This document shows positions 23,555 through 37,184 of a stretch of 64,000 bases of DNA, piece by piece. The notes below the pieces were generated by a model. The model did not search any database. It saw nothing but the letters and a program-made list of their open reading frames with translations, and was not told where the DNA came from. Position 1 is the first letter of the stretch, and the number at the start of each line of letters is the position of its first letter. Origin of the DNA: Trileptium ribeirensis (taxonomy: Eukaryota > Nematoda > Enoplea > Enoplida > Thoracostomopsidae); NCBI GenBank assembly GCA_030248225.1, contig JASANE010012513.1, positions 1 to 64,000 on the forward strand. The letters are read 5' to 3'. A program made the position numbers and the translations under genes.

Positions 23555-25556
23555 AAATGTTGGTTTGGATGAAATTTATAACTAGGCCGACCAATGATAT
23601 TATGTCAAACTGTTGGCCGACAGGGAAGCAAAATCGTGTCCCAAAAACCCATTTTAGCTCTATACTCATTACATATTTAAGATTTAGATAAGCAATCGTT
23701 AACAATAAACATTATATGACTATAGATGTTTTTGAGACTGTTGGTAAAGATGAATTTATTAATTTGAACGTGTCTGTGACAGATATACTCTTTTTGGAAT
23801 GGTACTGTATCTCTTGGCACTAGACATTGTTTCTAACACTATCACTTAACGCCACTCAGGGTTTTACTTGGCCCAACCATTCGAAAAATAAAGCTGGCTA
23901 ATAGATTACCATCCCAGTCGAGGTTGTTTTAGTAAAATGATACCGGAAAAACAAATGAATATTTCATTTAACCAACCCAATGCGTGCCTGACCTCATGGA
24001 TTCATCTGTACCGAAGATAGCACAGCTAATTCGTCGTACATCACTCGGGCAAACACAATTTCCAGCCGATACGAAACAAGATTTGTAGCAACATTAAATG
24101 TTGTTGCACGGCTATGCGGCAATTATCCTATAGCATGCATGAACTTTTGGTAACACTCTCGTGACAATGTGGCGCTCAAGACAGTATTCAAGGTATTGAA
24201 GCAGCTGCAATTATAGTTTATTTAAATTCGTGGAAAACCTCTACGAATGCCTCGCCAACCAGCTACTGTAATTACACTTGCACGGCTTAGTAATGCGGTA
24301 ATCAGATAATGCAACATTCACATTAAAGTGCGTGCATCGACTACACACTCTTTGGAAGCTATCTTGCCAGAATAAATTGTAGATGCTCGCATACCGGTTA
24401 GACGCTGCTTGTCGACAGCGTCCTGACATATTCTACAAATTGATGCAACTGGAAAACCACCAGCTAACCATTAGTGCAAGTGCATCTACAAAGAGCTGAA
24501 AATGGGATGCCAAAATCTACAAACTGATGCACATAGAATATAATCACCTAGAAGTTGAGCAACTGGTTTAATTATTGTATTAAATATTTATAACAAATTT
24601 ATAACAAATAATAAATTTATTATATATTTAATATAATATTTATTTATTATATTTTTGAAAACAGTTATTTTTTCAGTATTTTCTTTATGTTTATGGTCGT
24701 GTAACCGTTTTCTAGAAAACAGGAAAGCCGTAGTAACACAATCAAAAATAGCTCCAAAATTTCTACAAAATTAGAAATTAAGCAAATTCAGCAGTATTTT
24801 GCCTCAATAAGAATTGTGTTAGAACGTGCCGATTTCTCAGAATTCATTTATATAAGTTTTATAAAATAGAACGATGTTTTTGATATAATGCTGAATAAGA
24901 AAATTTTACCAATCATGTATTGAAAATTAAGCTCCATGGATTAGGAAAATCGATGTGTGAGAAGTTTATATAACCCTGATCAGAAAATTGTATTATCGCG
25001 CTTATTCTGTTGTCCGATAATACTGTTTTATTGTCCACAGTTTTTAAAGCCCACTAGAGCATAAATGTAAGTTTCGTGTGTCATTTTTAATATATCTACC
25101 CGCGAACTCACATATTTACGTTATAAATGATTTGACCTATAATTGCAGTCAACTATATAGATTCTAGCGGGGGGAAGGGTTAAAATGATTTGATACAAAA
25201 TGCTTCAGTTTTACAATTTATTCCGATGCCGATTCCGAGCCGATGCAAAATATTATACAATTGAAAGCCATTTATTCTGAATTTAAGTCAAAAACACAGT
25301 CGATGGATGTTTAAACAAATAGAAATTCATGTCGTATGTGACATATTTGTGAAAGAATTTCTGCAGAACTGTGAAAGAACACTTAATACAGTAGAAGATA
25401 CGAATACTACAGAGAATTTCGCTTAACACTATAATTGTTGGTACAGCCACTGCCAGGGCGCCGTCAATAAGTCGAACATAAGGAGTATTAACGATATTAT
25501 ACTGAATACCTGAGTCATATCAGCCAAACCGTTCCCTGATAATAATCTAAAGTACA
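23555..25556. other. AT-rich DNA without a recognised gene
   Basis: Only short open stretches are present. At 24590-24660 there is an almost pure A/T run built from taataaatttatta-like words. No motif is recognised. Confidence 0.6.
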
Positions 25557-25736
25557 TAATATTATAACACATATATTATAACACATATATTATAACACAT
25601 ATATTATAACGCATATAACACATATATTATAACACATATATTATAACACATATATTATAACACATATATTATAACACATATATTTTAACACATATAACAC
25701 ATATATTATAACACATATATTATAATATTATAACAC
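25557..25736. repeat. 14-bp A/T microsatellite (acacatatattata)
   Basis: About a dozen near-identical 14-bp units, acacatatattata, with two places where part of a unit is missing. Confidence 0.95.
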
Positions 25737-26183
25737 ATGAGGATTGTTAGCATAGGAGTTTTCATAAATAATTAACAGTTCAAGTGAAACTAACGTTATA
25801 TGCAATAATTTTATATCTATATTTTAGGTGTACAGCCGAAAGATGGCGCACTGATTACGCGCTAATGCTAAAGATACGCTGCTAAGACTTGAATTTAGTA
25901 CATTAAGAACGGTGCGGCCTATGCGTTATTAAAATATAACTCATGTATAGTGCTTGGGGGTATTAAGAACACCGAAAATATTTCGTGTCGCCTAATAAGG
26001 ACATTAACACTTTTAATCGTAAAATCACAACAACTAAGCAAAATTGAAAAAAGTTTTTTACATATTCCAAATCTGCGCCATGGCATAATGTCTTAAACGA
26101 AAAATTGCGCCACAGCATCTTGTTGCCAAACAGAAATAAGCTAAAATAAAAAATTGCCTTTTTAGCCGGACTTCGGCGAATAA

Positions 26184-26421
26184 GGACATTGTATCCGGGT
26201 AAATGTCCCCGTCGTTCCGGGTAATAAGGACAATGTGGATAACAAGATTTTCCATCAATTAACTACCCGCAAATAAGTTCGTCAATCATAATCGGTAACT
26301 CAGGACAGTGTATCCGGGTAAATGACCCCGTCGTTCCGGGTAATAAGGACAATGTGGATAACAAGATTTTCCATCAATTAACTACCCGCAAATAAGTTCG
26401 TCAAGCATAATCGGTAACTCA
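26184..26421. repeat. 119-bp tandem duplication
   Basis: Two adjacent copies (26184-26302 and 26303-26421) differ at only a few bases. Each contains tatccgggtaaatg, cgttccgggtaataaggaca and catcaattaactacccgc. They lie in the left subterminal zone of the 25947-32155 element and carry its gtaataaggaca word. Confidence 0.9.
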
Positions 26422-26929
26422 ATGATTAGCAGAATCATTGTAATGTCTCAGAATAAGGCAACTAGAGGCTTGTTGCTGTTAATTGTGCCGACAGAACGGA
26501 AACAGTTATAGATGCTTTTATAACCGTATATATATCATGTTTGAAATATGTAGTTTTAGATAACACAAATATGTAAAGATCCCTCAGCTGTCATAATATA
26601 TGTATGCAATATCACTTTTTTCTCATTTGTGCAACACAAATCTTGAAAAAAATATCACACCGTTTTCCTTGGTAAGAGATATTCTCATGCTGCCAGCGAC
26701 TATTTAGCTTCGCTGCATTGCTACCATTTAGCTCCTGTGTTACGCTGTTTGTCTTTGTTCCACGACATGTCGCATCCAGGACATATCCATGCGCCATCAG
26801 GGATGAATATATTTTTCGAACCAGAACGGGGCCAAATGTTACTGCTCTCGTCTGTATTATCGAGTTTTCCGTTTTATTTGATCAGAATATTAGTCGAGGT
26901 ATGATCTGGCTAGCAAATTATTAAAAGCA

Positions 26930-29900
26930 ATGGCGCTAAACACGATAGTCTCAACGCATTGTCTAGTATTTTCTAAGCAATCCGTACAAACTTTTGTGAC
27001 AATATTCACATGTCCTGGCGCTGTTATAAATATTGCTCCCTTCTTACCCTGCTGTAATCACAATCTGCTTTTTCTATATATTGACAGGATCTGGGTACAG
27101 GCAACAGATGACAGAATAGACAATGAAGCTGTTTTTAATGTTTTTAATTTCGAGCCCGTACATAGCTGTAAATACATTACTGTTAATAGTTATTTTTCTC
27201 TTAATAGTTATAAGTGTGTTTTGATTAATGCTCGATCCATTATGAATAAGCTCAATGAGCTGGAGCTATTTGTTAACATGTATAGTTTTGACATTATTTG
27301 TTTAACTGAAACATGGATAGACGGCTGCTTTATTGATGACAACGTTTTGTTTCTGCCAAACTTCAACGTTTTTCGGCGGGATAGAGTTGGCAGGCGGAAT
27401 TACGGCAACATTGTGTACAACCTTTGACTCAAATATCGAGGATTTGATAATGTGTGAACTTCGAGTTGCTGATGCTCCTACTCTTGTGACTTTATTGGCT
27501 TGCGTCTATCGCTGACCAATATCGTCTGTCGAAAACAATGCTAGGATTGCTTCCGTTATGGAAAATATTTCTCACGGCAGTGACTATTGGTTAGTATGCT
27601 GGCGTGGTGATTTCAACCTGCCCAACATCGACAGGAATTCTTGTCAATGGCCTGCTAGCGATGACTGGTTTATGGATTGCATGTTGAGCGGAAGTCTAAT
27701 TCAGCACGTGAATGCTCCCACGCGTGCTGCGAACACTCTTGATCTGGTCTTCTCCAATAAACCCGATGCTGTTTCCAACGTAGAAATACTCGCTGCTTTG
27801 AAATCGTCCGACCATTTCTGTGTATCTTTTTCGTTGTCAAGTCGCAGTCACGGGGCCGACGATCGATTATCTCATGCACGGATACGCGACTGGGCTTGGG
27901 CCCCCTGGACACGAATATATCGATTTCTGAAATCTTGTGATTGGGTCACACCGCTTTCTTTAAATGATGTCTCTCTTGCCTGGGAGTCAATGTCTTCAAT
28001 CATTAGTAACTGCATTGAATCATTCGTTCCTCTTAAGTCTTCAAGTCGGCATCGCAAACCATTATGGGCCGATAGCTTATGTTGGTCTGCGCTACGTTCC
28101 AAGCATAATGCATTTCGTCGATTTAAACGCACTAATTCACAAGCGGCATATGAAAACTATCTTCTCAAATCAGACATTGCTGCTCATAAAGTTGATAATT
28201 CTATCGAGTATATGAACAAAAGCTTGCTAACAACATTGACTCTGATAGCAAGTCTTTTTTCGCATATGCGCTCAGTCGGCGCAAAGTCAAGCCGTCTGTG
28301 GGTCCTATGAGACGCCCCGGCAAGTCATTATCGGTCTCTTCAGCTGACGATGCCAATATTTTCAACGAATATTTCACCTCTGTCTTTAACGCTGATGAAT
28401 ATATTGACCAGTCCATACTTTATAAAACTTCCCATAGGCTTTCCGATCTGGTGTTCACAGTGGGTGAATTTGAATTTGTGAAACCTGCATAGCTCTGTCC
28501 AAACTTAAATTATCTGCATCTCCTGGTGTTGATAACATCAATAATTCTTTCCTTTAAAACTGCAGATATGACCTTGCTGCCCCACTGTATAATCTATTCA
28601 ACCTTTCGATGTCTACCGGCCGTTGGCCTGAATGTTGGGGTCTGGCTAAGGTGGTACCAATCTTTAAAAAAGGCGACAAATCTCTACCTGAAAACTATCG
28701 ACCGATCAGCCTGACCTCATCCGTCCGCAAGGTTCTAGAATCATTGGTCCGCGCTCGTTTGTTGGCATTCCTTCAAGACAATCATTTAATCTACGGCTCG
28801 CAGCATGGATTCACGACGAAACTCTCAACTACTTCTCTATTGCTGTCATATATATCCGGATTTTGCAACTCAATGTGTCGACTCTAACGATTGGGTTGAT
28901 GTAGCATACATTGATTTCCAGAAAGCATTGGATAAAGTCAACAATGGGGGCCCTACTATCGAAACTAGAAATGTATGGAATTTCGGGTTCTCTTCTGTCA
29001 TGGTTTCGTGAATATCTGTCAAGTAGACGCCAATCTGTCTGCGTCAATGACACAATGTCAAATTGAAAAAATGTTAGTAGTGGTGTTCCGCAAGGAACTG
29101 CGCTTGGCCCTACTGTGTTTGTTAACTTTATTGACGATATCGACGACAGCGTGAGTTGCGCTATCTACAACTTTGCGGATGATATCCGTCTGGCACGCCG
29201 TTTCATTCGAAACGCTACGCTTGATTCGTTTGACTTGTTTCAATACGATCTAGACAGTTTTTCTCTACATTGTCGCAAATAGTGTCTATCGGTCAATGCT
29301 GCTAAATCCCACGTTATCCACCTTGGTACGAACAATCCGTCGTCAATGTATTCTCTTATAGATGATTGTCTTGATATTACTGGATGCGAAAAAGATCTAG
29401 GTGTCATGTTTAGTAGTGATCTCAAGTTTTCCGAACATTGTGCGTATGTGTCAGCGAAGGCTCACAAAGTAATCTATATGATACGCAGAACAACATCCTG
29501 TTAAACAAAGAAGATTTGGGTCGCTTTCTATCGGTCTTTGATTCGCCCTCATGTGGAGTACGCCGTTAATGTCTGGTGTCCGTACCTCTCCAGAGACATT
29601 GATTTAATCGAAAAAGTTGAACGCACGGCAACGAAACTATTACCCTGAATTCGCCACTTCAGCTATAAGGAACGCTTACGATACCTAGGAATACAGTCGC
29701 TTGCTGCACGTCGCCTTCGAAGTGATCTTATACTGGTTTATAATATGATCCACGGCCGTGTTAATATTGAGATATCCACCTTCTTTGTTCCCGGTTTCCC
29801 AACAACCAGGGGTCATGATCTTAAATTGCAAACGAGGGATATTCCCCGGCTTGATCTCCGGAAAAACTTTTTCCCCCACCGGGTTGTTAGGGAATGGAAT

Positions 29901-29984
29901 AGATTTCCACCAGATGTAGTGTGGGCACCGTCGTTGTCATCATTCAAGCAGCGTCTCCACGCTTCGAATCTATTGCCTCAATAA
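26930..29984 (+). pseudogene. Broken non-LTR retrotransposon (CR1/L2/Jockey group): endonuclease and reverse transcriptase
   Basis: An apurinic-type endonuclease begins near 27215 with NARSIMNKLNELE and CLTETWID. It continues after a frame change at 27558 with WRGDFNLPNID and ends near 27810 with SSDHF. Reverse transcriptase motifs follow: VPIFKKGDKSLPENYRPISL (about 28650-28710), YGSQHGF (about 28790), YIDFQKALDKV (about 28910), GVPQGTALGP (about 29083) and the catalytic box as NFADD (about 29170). The frame shifts several times. A C-terminal piece typical of the group (NFFPHRVVREWNRFP, then SLSSFKQRLH) ends with a stop at 29982-29984. No gag-like first ORF is recognised, so the copy is probably 5'-truncated. 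Frameshifts and stops make it inactive. It lies inside the 25947-32155 element. Confidence 0.85.
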
Positions 29985-31035
29985 TTGCATATTTGTATTT
30001 CAACATCACCTACCTCACGCCTGCGAGGGGAGTTTCTGCCGAACGACGGTACGCTATCCCATCAATATGAAACGAACAATGACAAAGCCTTCAAAAAAGT
30101 GTACCTATAGGAGAAGAAAAGGTACGTAAAGGTACGTAGATCTATATAGACATTAAACTTCTCTGTTTTCCCACGTCTGCCATTCGTTTTCGACTACGCC
30201 TAGCGAGAAGTTATTACCGCTGGGTTTACCCTATGTAATACCAAACAAAAATGCAGAACGTGGTTATGACCCCTCTAGATCCTAAACTCAAAGATGGAAA
30301 CATACAAACGTTGTTCAAGTTATAGGCAGGAATAACCGTCATCTATGAATCATTAACCTATTGCGATAGATTCTACTCTGAGCAAGACACAGTTGAAACA
30401 GTGCTAAATTTGAAACCATTAGCTCTGCTAAGTTTTGTGCTGAAGATAGATTATCAGTTGCTAGGTTCCCGCGCTAACCCAAAGTTTTGTTACAGCAACA
30501 GCAACGTTCAGGATGCACGGTTGGATTAAACAATTTTTTTATCCATTGATTGCAGTTAACCATCGGCACATAGTGGTAGGACCATTGCTCTGTATGTATC
30601 CCTTTCGAAGAGGCGGGATAAAATAAAACACTTTTAACATAACTTTCACAGTGCGGTGGGCCTGTGTTATTGCAAAAACAGGACTGAAATCTATCCGATA
30701 ACGGCTTTAACATCTGAAGCGAAGCAAAAATCCAATATTTTGTCAAAATCGCGTAGGTAATTTTGTTGTTGATTGCTTAAGTATGATGCATGGTGTTTTA
30801 AATTTTAACCGTGGTGTACCTATAAAGTGCATATATACTGTACAGACAACATTTTCCTTTCGAAATAAGGGGAACATATTTTCCAGATCAAAACGCCCAA
30901 ATGTTACTGCTACCGTCTGTAACTTTGCATAGAATAGAACGATTTGTTTAAAGTTCAGCTATGAATAATTGATGTCTATAAATTGAGTTTATTACCGTTT
31001 GAACTAGGTGTTAATCACGGTTTGATCTGAATCAT
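29985..31035. other. Non-coding DNA between the LINE and the next repeat
   Basis: No gene seen. The words ccaaatgttactgct and cgtctgta near 30897-30920 also occur near 26831-26857, a diverged repeat flanking the LINE on both sides. Confidence 0.5.
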
Positions 31036-31310
31036 ACATGCTCGTAAAGGGGGATAGTGGGACTATCCCATGGGGCTCAGACCACCCTCCACACTGGAAG
31101 GGGACCTGGGAATTTTTTCCCAGGGTGATAAGGACTTGCCCGTAAGGTACTGACCGCCTCCGTCCCCCTGGAAGGTAGCCTGATCCTTCGAGGCTCCGCG
31201 CATCCTGCGCCGAAGACCCGCGGAAAACGGCAGCAAAAACTGAGCGGAAAACGGCAGCAAAAATTGGTGGGGAATAGGCAAATATTGGTGGAAAATATGA
31301 AAAATAGGTA
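31036..31310. mobile_element. Dispersed MITE/SINE-like element (same family as 20075-20410)
   Basis: It starts tcatacatgctcg, like the tcatacatgccg terminus at 719. It shares ggaaggtagcctgatccttc, gcatcctgcgccgaaga and gcaaaaattgg with 20075-20410. A 25-bp stretch, cggaaaacggcagcaaaaa, is duplicated at 31219-31263. There is no coding. Confidence 0.5.
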
Positions 31311-31319
31311 TCAATTGGG

Positions 31320-31400
31320 GACTGTGTGGAATGCGACTGTATAGAATGAGACTGTCTGGAATGAGACTGTGTGGAGTGTGACTGTGTCGAGGCCGACTGT
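31320..31400. repeat. 18-19-bp minisatellite (gagactgtgtggaat)
   Basis: About four imperfect units of gactgtgtggaatga occur in tandem. Confidence 0.7.
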
Positions 31401-33526
31401 TGAATAATTTAAGCCTTAACTGTTGATAGTTTAATCATGTGAACTTTAACGTTTCAGTTTTGAATACAATCTCGTTTCTTTAGTGTAAAATTTTTGAAAA
31501 TCATATAGGCTAGCTATCGAAGTTGCTATTTAGCTTAAGTACAGACGACGGCCGACGACACCATTCAATCTGGATTAAAGCTATAAATCCACGACTATAT
31601 ATGCCAGACAAAACAGGTGTACTGACACTAAAATTTCTTTCTTGTTTTCAACTTTACTTTTATGTGGCAAATTGTAGATCTAAACAATTGTCCTTATTAC
31701 CCTACCGAGTGTCCTAATAGCCCGACCAGCTGGTCCTTAATACGCGGATGTTGTCCTTATTACACGGTTCGAAATGCAAGAAGCTTTGTTCGATAAACAT
31801 ATTTTTTTGTTAATGTAACACACACAGAGATTGGCTACAATCTTTTCAGTTAGTTGTAAAAAAATTACGCTAATAGTCAATCCATTAAAAGGTTAATCGA
31901 AAAACAGCTTAGCACCACAAAGATCGTATTGAAAACAAATTACATAAAAAAACTAAACAACATTCGATTGATGTTGTTTATTGAATGAAGAGTACATATA
32001 TAGACCGAGATGGCGCAATATTCGTGTGGAGCAGAGGTACAGCTATTCGTCAACCCAAGTCACGTGCTCGTGTATAGCGCCAATCAGGAGATAGGTGGGC
32101 TCAAATTAAAAGTTGTCCTTATTACCCGGGTTGTCCATAATACCCCCAAGCACTATATGCGTGCATATTTGTCAGATTTCCAGCGGCTTGCTCGCAAGGT
32201 AAACATGCTAAAAATTCTCTAATTTGCCTGCCCGTGTCAGTGATAGAGAAACTACTGGGTTGAACTATTTTCATAAAAAATTTTTTTCAGTTGGACGCGT
32301 AACAGAATCTAAATATGCACTTATTGCTTGTGATTACGTTGCTGTAATGATATCAATAAATATAATAATATAATATTCATAATAAAATATCAATGTATAT
32401 TCAAAACATTGACTATTTGATTTGTTCGTGTAAATGTTTCAAATGTCAACGTATTGATTATTTGGTTTTTATAATAACGAGAAAGTATCTATTTTGTACT
32501 AAAAGTTTTATAGCAATTCGAATCAAACCGCTCACACTCAGATATTAATTCACTTCCGGACATTTACATGATAATTCAAAATCAGAAGTGTAAAGATACC
32601 CAATCCAAACAAAAATCGGAGAGAAGGATATTTTTGAACACCATTTCCGGCCATGATTTTGGTTTAACAACTGTGAAACTGGGCATTTTTGAAACATTTT
32701 GGATATTTCTATGACTTTTTTCAAGATTTTGCGAAACATGGAATTAGTGCTAAAATCAAGTTAGCCGAAATTTAACCAACGGAATCATGAAATTAGCAAG
32801 TAATTTAGTTAATCAATACCTTTTTATTAAAGTATTATGTTCTATTTTGTGTTGCTTTGTAATATATATCCAAACATTTCATTCTCAATATAGCTGAAGG
32901 AATGAAGAAATTCACTGGTAAAGCATATTCATTTTTCATTCAAGCCACAGTTATTTAGGTCCGAAAAGTTCAAAAAATTAAAAAGATACGTACTGCAAGT
33001 AAATTTTACGGAATACTGAATATCACGGGATTTGCCATGTAAATTAATGAAATTTGGCATAAATCCATGAAGATCCAGAAAACCAAACAAGATTTAGCTC
33101 AGCCTGAGGGCGATAAAAATAATTTTAGTAATATCCGAATTAATTTAAAATTAATTAATCAATTAAACTTAATTAATTAATTAAAATTAATTTTACATAA
33201 GGTTGCGCACCCGACCGAATTCTTATACAAATTCGCGTATCTGACAGAGCTGGCGTATTATTTCTATAATAGGAACATGACTGTTTGAATTTTTACACCC
33301 GGATAAATATTGGCGGGCGCACCATGACCGCTTGAACCACAGAATCGCCTCGATTGTCGAAAACCGCTATTGGAACGTTATATTGATACAACGCCTTGAC
33401 CATGGAATTTTTATTTGTACTGTTGTTCATATATTGTATGCGGATTTGCGGGAATGTTGCTAGTGATATTGTATGCACTAATTGGAAGTGGTAGAGGAAT
33501 CAAGTATTACCATGGAAACGTGAATC
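31401..33526. other. AT-rich DNA without a recognised gene
   Basis: It includes the right subterminal ttgtccttattac words up to 32155. Beyond that is unique DNA, with a ttaattaatta-rich dyad at about 33140-33195. No supported ORF. Confidence 0.6.
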
Positions 33527-33826
33527 CGTCAAATTTTGGGGCACCGATTTTATGACCTGACATGATCTTGTGAAATTGTTTCGTATCGAAGACCTAGCCC
33601 CGAAATTTTGGGGTACCATTTTTATGACTTGACATGGTCTTGTGAAATTGTTTCGCATCGAAGACCTAGCCCCGAAATTTTGGGGTACCATTTTTATGAC
33701 CTGACATGATCTTGTGAAATTGTTTCGCATCGAAGACCTAGAGCCGAAATCTTGGGGTACCAATTTTATGACCTGACATTATCTTATGGAATTGTTTCGA
33801 TTCGAAGACCTAGCTCCGACGATAAG
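33527..33826. repeat. 72-bp minisatellite, about four copies
   Basis: The unit contains ccgaaattttggggtacca, tatgacctgacatgatcttg and gtttcgcatcgaagacctag, with a 72-bp period (landmarks at about 33564 and 33636). The last unit is diverged. Confidence 0.9.
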
Positions 33827-34187
33827 CATGTGATTGGACGGACCAAGCCGATCCAAACGTTTTTTGATATACATAAATTTATATTCTTTTTGAAACGAAA
33901 AAACCATCGTAGATCGCTGTTGTTATTTGTATCCCACAGGTACATTTTTGGTTATCCCTACCATTTTGCGGCGGCACTTTATTTATTTGTTCCTATAAGC
34001 CCAGCTTTAATCAATTTTTTAATTCTACCCTTACGGTTGTCCGTAATAAAATATTCTTTTAAAACTATGAAATTCATAAACTTGAAATACTACTGCTACC
34101 CTATTTTTATTACGGTATTTGCAGCATTTCCATCCAGATTATGTTTCCCAGGTTTCTCGCTTTGTTTATAGCGGGACTTAGACATTA

Positions 34188-34487
34188 TGCGGCGTTTACG
34201 TTATAAAGGATCACCCATGTGAAACCTTTGTCCCCCAATGGTCCAGATCACACCATCCAGTGGTATACGGAATATACCTGCACTATAGAATGCAACAGAC
34301 GGTGTACCAGACACCATCAACTTAATTATAGTGGCTAAATTTACCTATTGTTTATTACTGACGGTGTCAAGGACACCATCCACAAACACATTATATACGA
34401 CGTGTAAATAACAGCATGGTGTAGTTAACACCATATAAATTTTATAGTGTTGTCTACAGCATACTATTATCAACACTACACTACCTA
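34188..34487. mobile_element. Left part of a MITE interrupted by the 26-kb LTR element
   Basis: It begins tgcggcgtttacgttataaa followed by a gtgaaacctttgtc word, the same terminus as 23132-23554. It holds several ggtgt...acacc hairpins (about 34300, 34360 and 34420). It ends with ccta at 34484-34487, the target-site copy beside the LTR. Confidence 0.8.
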
Positions 34488-36068
34488 TGTAACAGCCCGA
34501 GTTTTACGTGGAATCTTAAACATTCAAAATCCGGCCAGAAGGGCCTCAAATTTGGGGAATAAAGGGCGATCGGATACCGGTGGAGCGTGATCCAGGAATT
34601 CATTGATATGTCATTGATACTTGTGTTCAATAAAATAAAAATATTGTATCGTATTCTATAAATGTGTTATCACGCTCCACCAGCCCGAGGTGCGCGGGGT
34701 GATTACGCACCAAAATTGAATCGAAATCTCATGGTTAGAGTATCCGATCGATCCCAGGTGATTATGATTTTATGAATAATAAAATATTTGTGCAATTCAT
34801 TGGTGTTGTAGTGCTGTACGGATGCGTAGTCGAGTCGGCCGGGGACAAGGGGAAAGATCTCACGATTTTATCACCGCTCAGACTTAACAATTTTGTTGAG
34901 TAGGTGCCCCAGGGTCGTTTCCGGTGCGCATCCGTCAATGGTACATATTCATGTTTATTGTTGAATAATCGAATGCATATTGTGTATGGTGCCAAGTGTC
35001 AGGATGGCTCAGGGTGCCGTGCGAAAACCCCAGGACAAAAATGCGTTTTCGAGTTTCTATGACATCTTGGGACCTGGGAAGATCTATCCTGACACGACGG
35101 GAAATGAAACAGTTACCTTGTTACCGTTTTGTTATATGATATATGCTTTAAGGGACGTTTTTAATACATGGGAAAAACGACAAGAATCGATCTAAGATGA
35201 TAAAACTTCACTTTTCAATGGGTATAAGAATTTTAAAATTTTAAGGGTTTCCACAGATCTCCAACACAAAGGGGGACATTAAACTATCATCAGGACTCTA
35301 TAAGGCTTTAAAATCTCTCGTTCGGGTCAACTTACTCCCAACCCGTAAATACTTATGGACCCCCGATCCCGCGTTTGAACACCCAAATTTTCGGACCCTA
35401 AAGCACCACATTCCGAACCAAAACTTCTCGATTTTTGGAGCTCTGTACATTAATTGGGTCCTATACTAACTATATTATTGAAAACCGGGGCCATCCGCCC
35501 CAACGGGTCTGCGCCGGACCCCCATAAATCAAAAGGGAACCAAAACATTTCTATTTTACACGCAGAAACGGGCCTCTAACGTGCCTCCGAGGGGAATTAC
35601 GTTAAAATTGGGGCTCTCATGAGCAGGCGACCAGCCAGGGCATGGATATGATCCCGCCCCCGGCCGTCTGCTCCCTTTCGTTCCTGAAATATAAACAAAA
35701 ATAATAAAAAAATTTTATACACATAGGGCGCCTGAAGCGCTGATATATTTCTGATATTTTAAAACCCCGCGCCGACCAGCGCGAGGTTCTGCCTTGTTTA
35801 CGTGCTATTTGGCACATTTCGGCCACTGTGCATTGTGGCCTGTTGTTATTGCTGGCGGCAGTTTCGTTTTTGGCAAATGCTACATAGACCGGCTGGTAGC
35901 AGGGTTGGCTACATTGACATACGGTACAGATGGTGGTTTGTTGTGTATCTACGTCGACGTTTGATCTTTATATATATGTATCGTTTCAAGTTTTCAAAAA
36001 TTTATTTAAAATTTTAAATTCTAAGGGTCTAGCATTGACAACCAACATAAAGGGGGGTAGGTAGACAG

Positions 36069-36076
36069 TATAAAAG
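36069..36076 (+). promoter_or_regulatory. Candidate TATA box of the 5' LTR
   Basis: TATAAAAG lies about 30 bp upstream of a purine-flanked ccagtcgag that could hold the start site near 36104, close to a cccgattccacgatcggg stem. The same arrangement is present at 58611 in the 3' LTR. Together with the downstream AATAAA it would place an R region of about 1.1 kb in the LTR. Confidence 0.5.
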
Positions 36077-37178
36077 AGACTACCCGATTCCACGATCGGG
36101 ACCAGTCGAGTTTTAAGTTATTAGGAATTGGCGGTTGTCGCCATTTGAGCTTATTTTATTAGGTTTTTGCTTTTGTTTTGGTTTGAACATACCAGGGTTG
36201 GTTTCTCGCCGTGCCTCCACGGTGGAGAGCCTTCCCTGGTGCTAGCTTCTGTTCGATCCTACCAAGGGCCGTCCTTGCGGGCGTTGGGGTGTCGGAAGGA
36301 TGCCCCGCGCGTCCGTAAGGGCCGGGCCCCGTCAAATTCGCAAAATTATCGCAAACGAATCAAAATTTGGGTTCTCGCATAGCTCGACTGGTTCCCCGCT
36401 CCTCGGACGTTTTCCTTCTTTCACAGGTCCGAGGAGTGATTAAAATTGTTAGCTTGATTTAGGTAAATAGTAGTGCATAAAAGCAAATGGCAGTGCATAA
36501 AATTTCTAGGCTAAGGAAAATTCAATGACGATAGTTCTGTTCTACATGATAAGGACCAAAATTTCTCTAACTAGGTCTTAGCCAAAATTTATGGGCGGTA
36601 AAGAGAATGACACGGGAGGCGTAGCCGTTTGCATTCGCGGGTGACACGCGTTGTCCTTTACTTGTCTGAGGTCGCACAGCAGCGGCGAATCCTCATTCGC
36701 TCGCTGATTCTTTTGGTTCCGGTTGGTGTGCGATGCAAACGACTGCGGGCCCGAACGTGACGAAATTTTAGGAGGATCATTAGCCGAGCATAGAACGAAA
36801 CAGGGACTGGAGCTGGCGGCGACCTAAATTGTACTGAATTTTGGTGGGACGTAGGTTTTCTAACCGTGCAACTACGAGGAAGATCTATGTCGGCACCCAC
36901 TCCCGGAGCTCTCTGGGAGCGAGTTTCGAATCAGTTGGGTAGGTCGCCGGCCACTCCAGTCGCTGTTGAAATTTTTGAACCCTCGGTCCCGTTTTCATGC
37001 AAAGTTTAGATCACTACAGGGGACCAATCATTGTGATTTAGCAAACGTAACTAGTCATTTGAACATCAGCATTCTTTCGTCAAAGACCGATTAGGCTCTA
37101 CTAGAACGAAAACTGTAAGGGTATAGTACTTAGAAGGGAATATAGCGTGTACCTCGGGGTATCTTGCAAGGTAACCGA

Positions 37179-37184
37179 AATAAA
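37179..37184 (+). terminator. Candidate polyadenylation signal in the 5' LTR
   Basis: AATAAA sits in a T-rich context (aataaatgtttgtcattt). The same word is at 59721-59726 in the 3' LTR, where it could end the genomic RNA. Other AATAAA words exist near the 5' end of the LTR, so the choice is tentative. Confidence 0.35.

Larger units (their letters stand above)
25947..32155. mobile_element. Possible 6.2-kb element with terminal inverted repeats, carrying a LINE insertion
   Basis: The left end tatagtgcttgggggtatta at 25947 is the exact inverse of the right end taatacccccaagcactata at 32136-32155. Just inside both ends are repeats of the word gtaataaggacaa or its complement ttgtccttattac: near 26010, 26165, 26222 and 26341 on the left, and near 31690, 31750 and 32112 on the right. 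This is the layout of a DNA transposon with subterminal transposase-binding repeats. No transposase is readable inside, so it would be non-autonomous. The superfamily is unassigned. A pair of similar termini placed in opposite orientation by chance is the alternative. Confidence 0.55.

Noticed and set aside
33752..34171. 139-codon open stretch with hydrophobic segments
   Set aside because: It starts at TTG inside the 72-bp minisatellite; the hydrophobicity reflects T-rich DNA.
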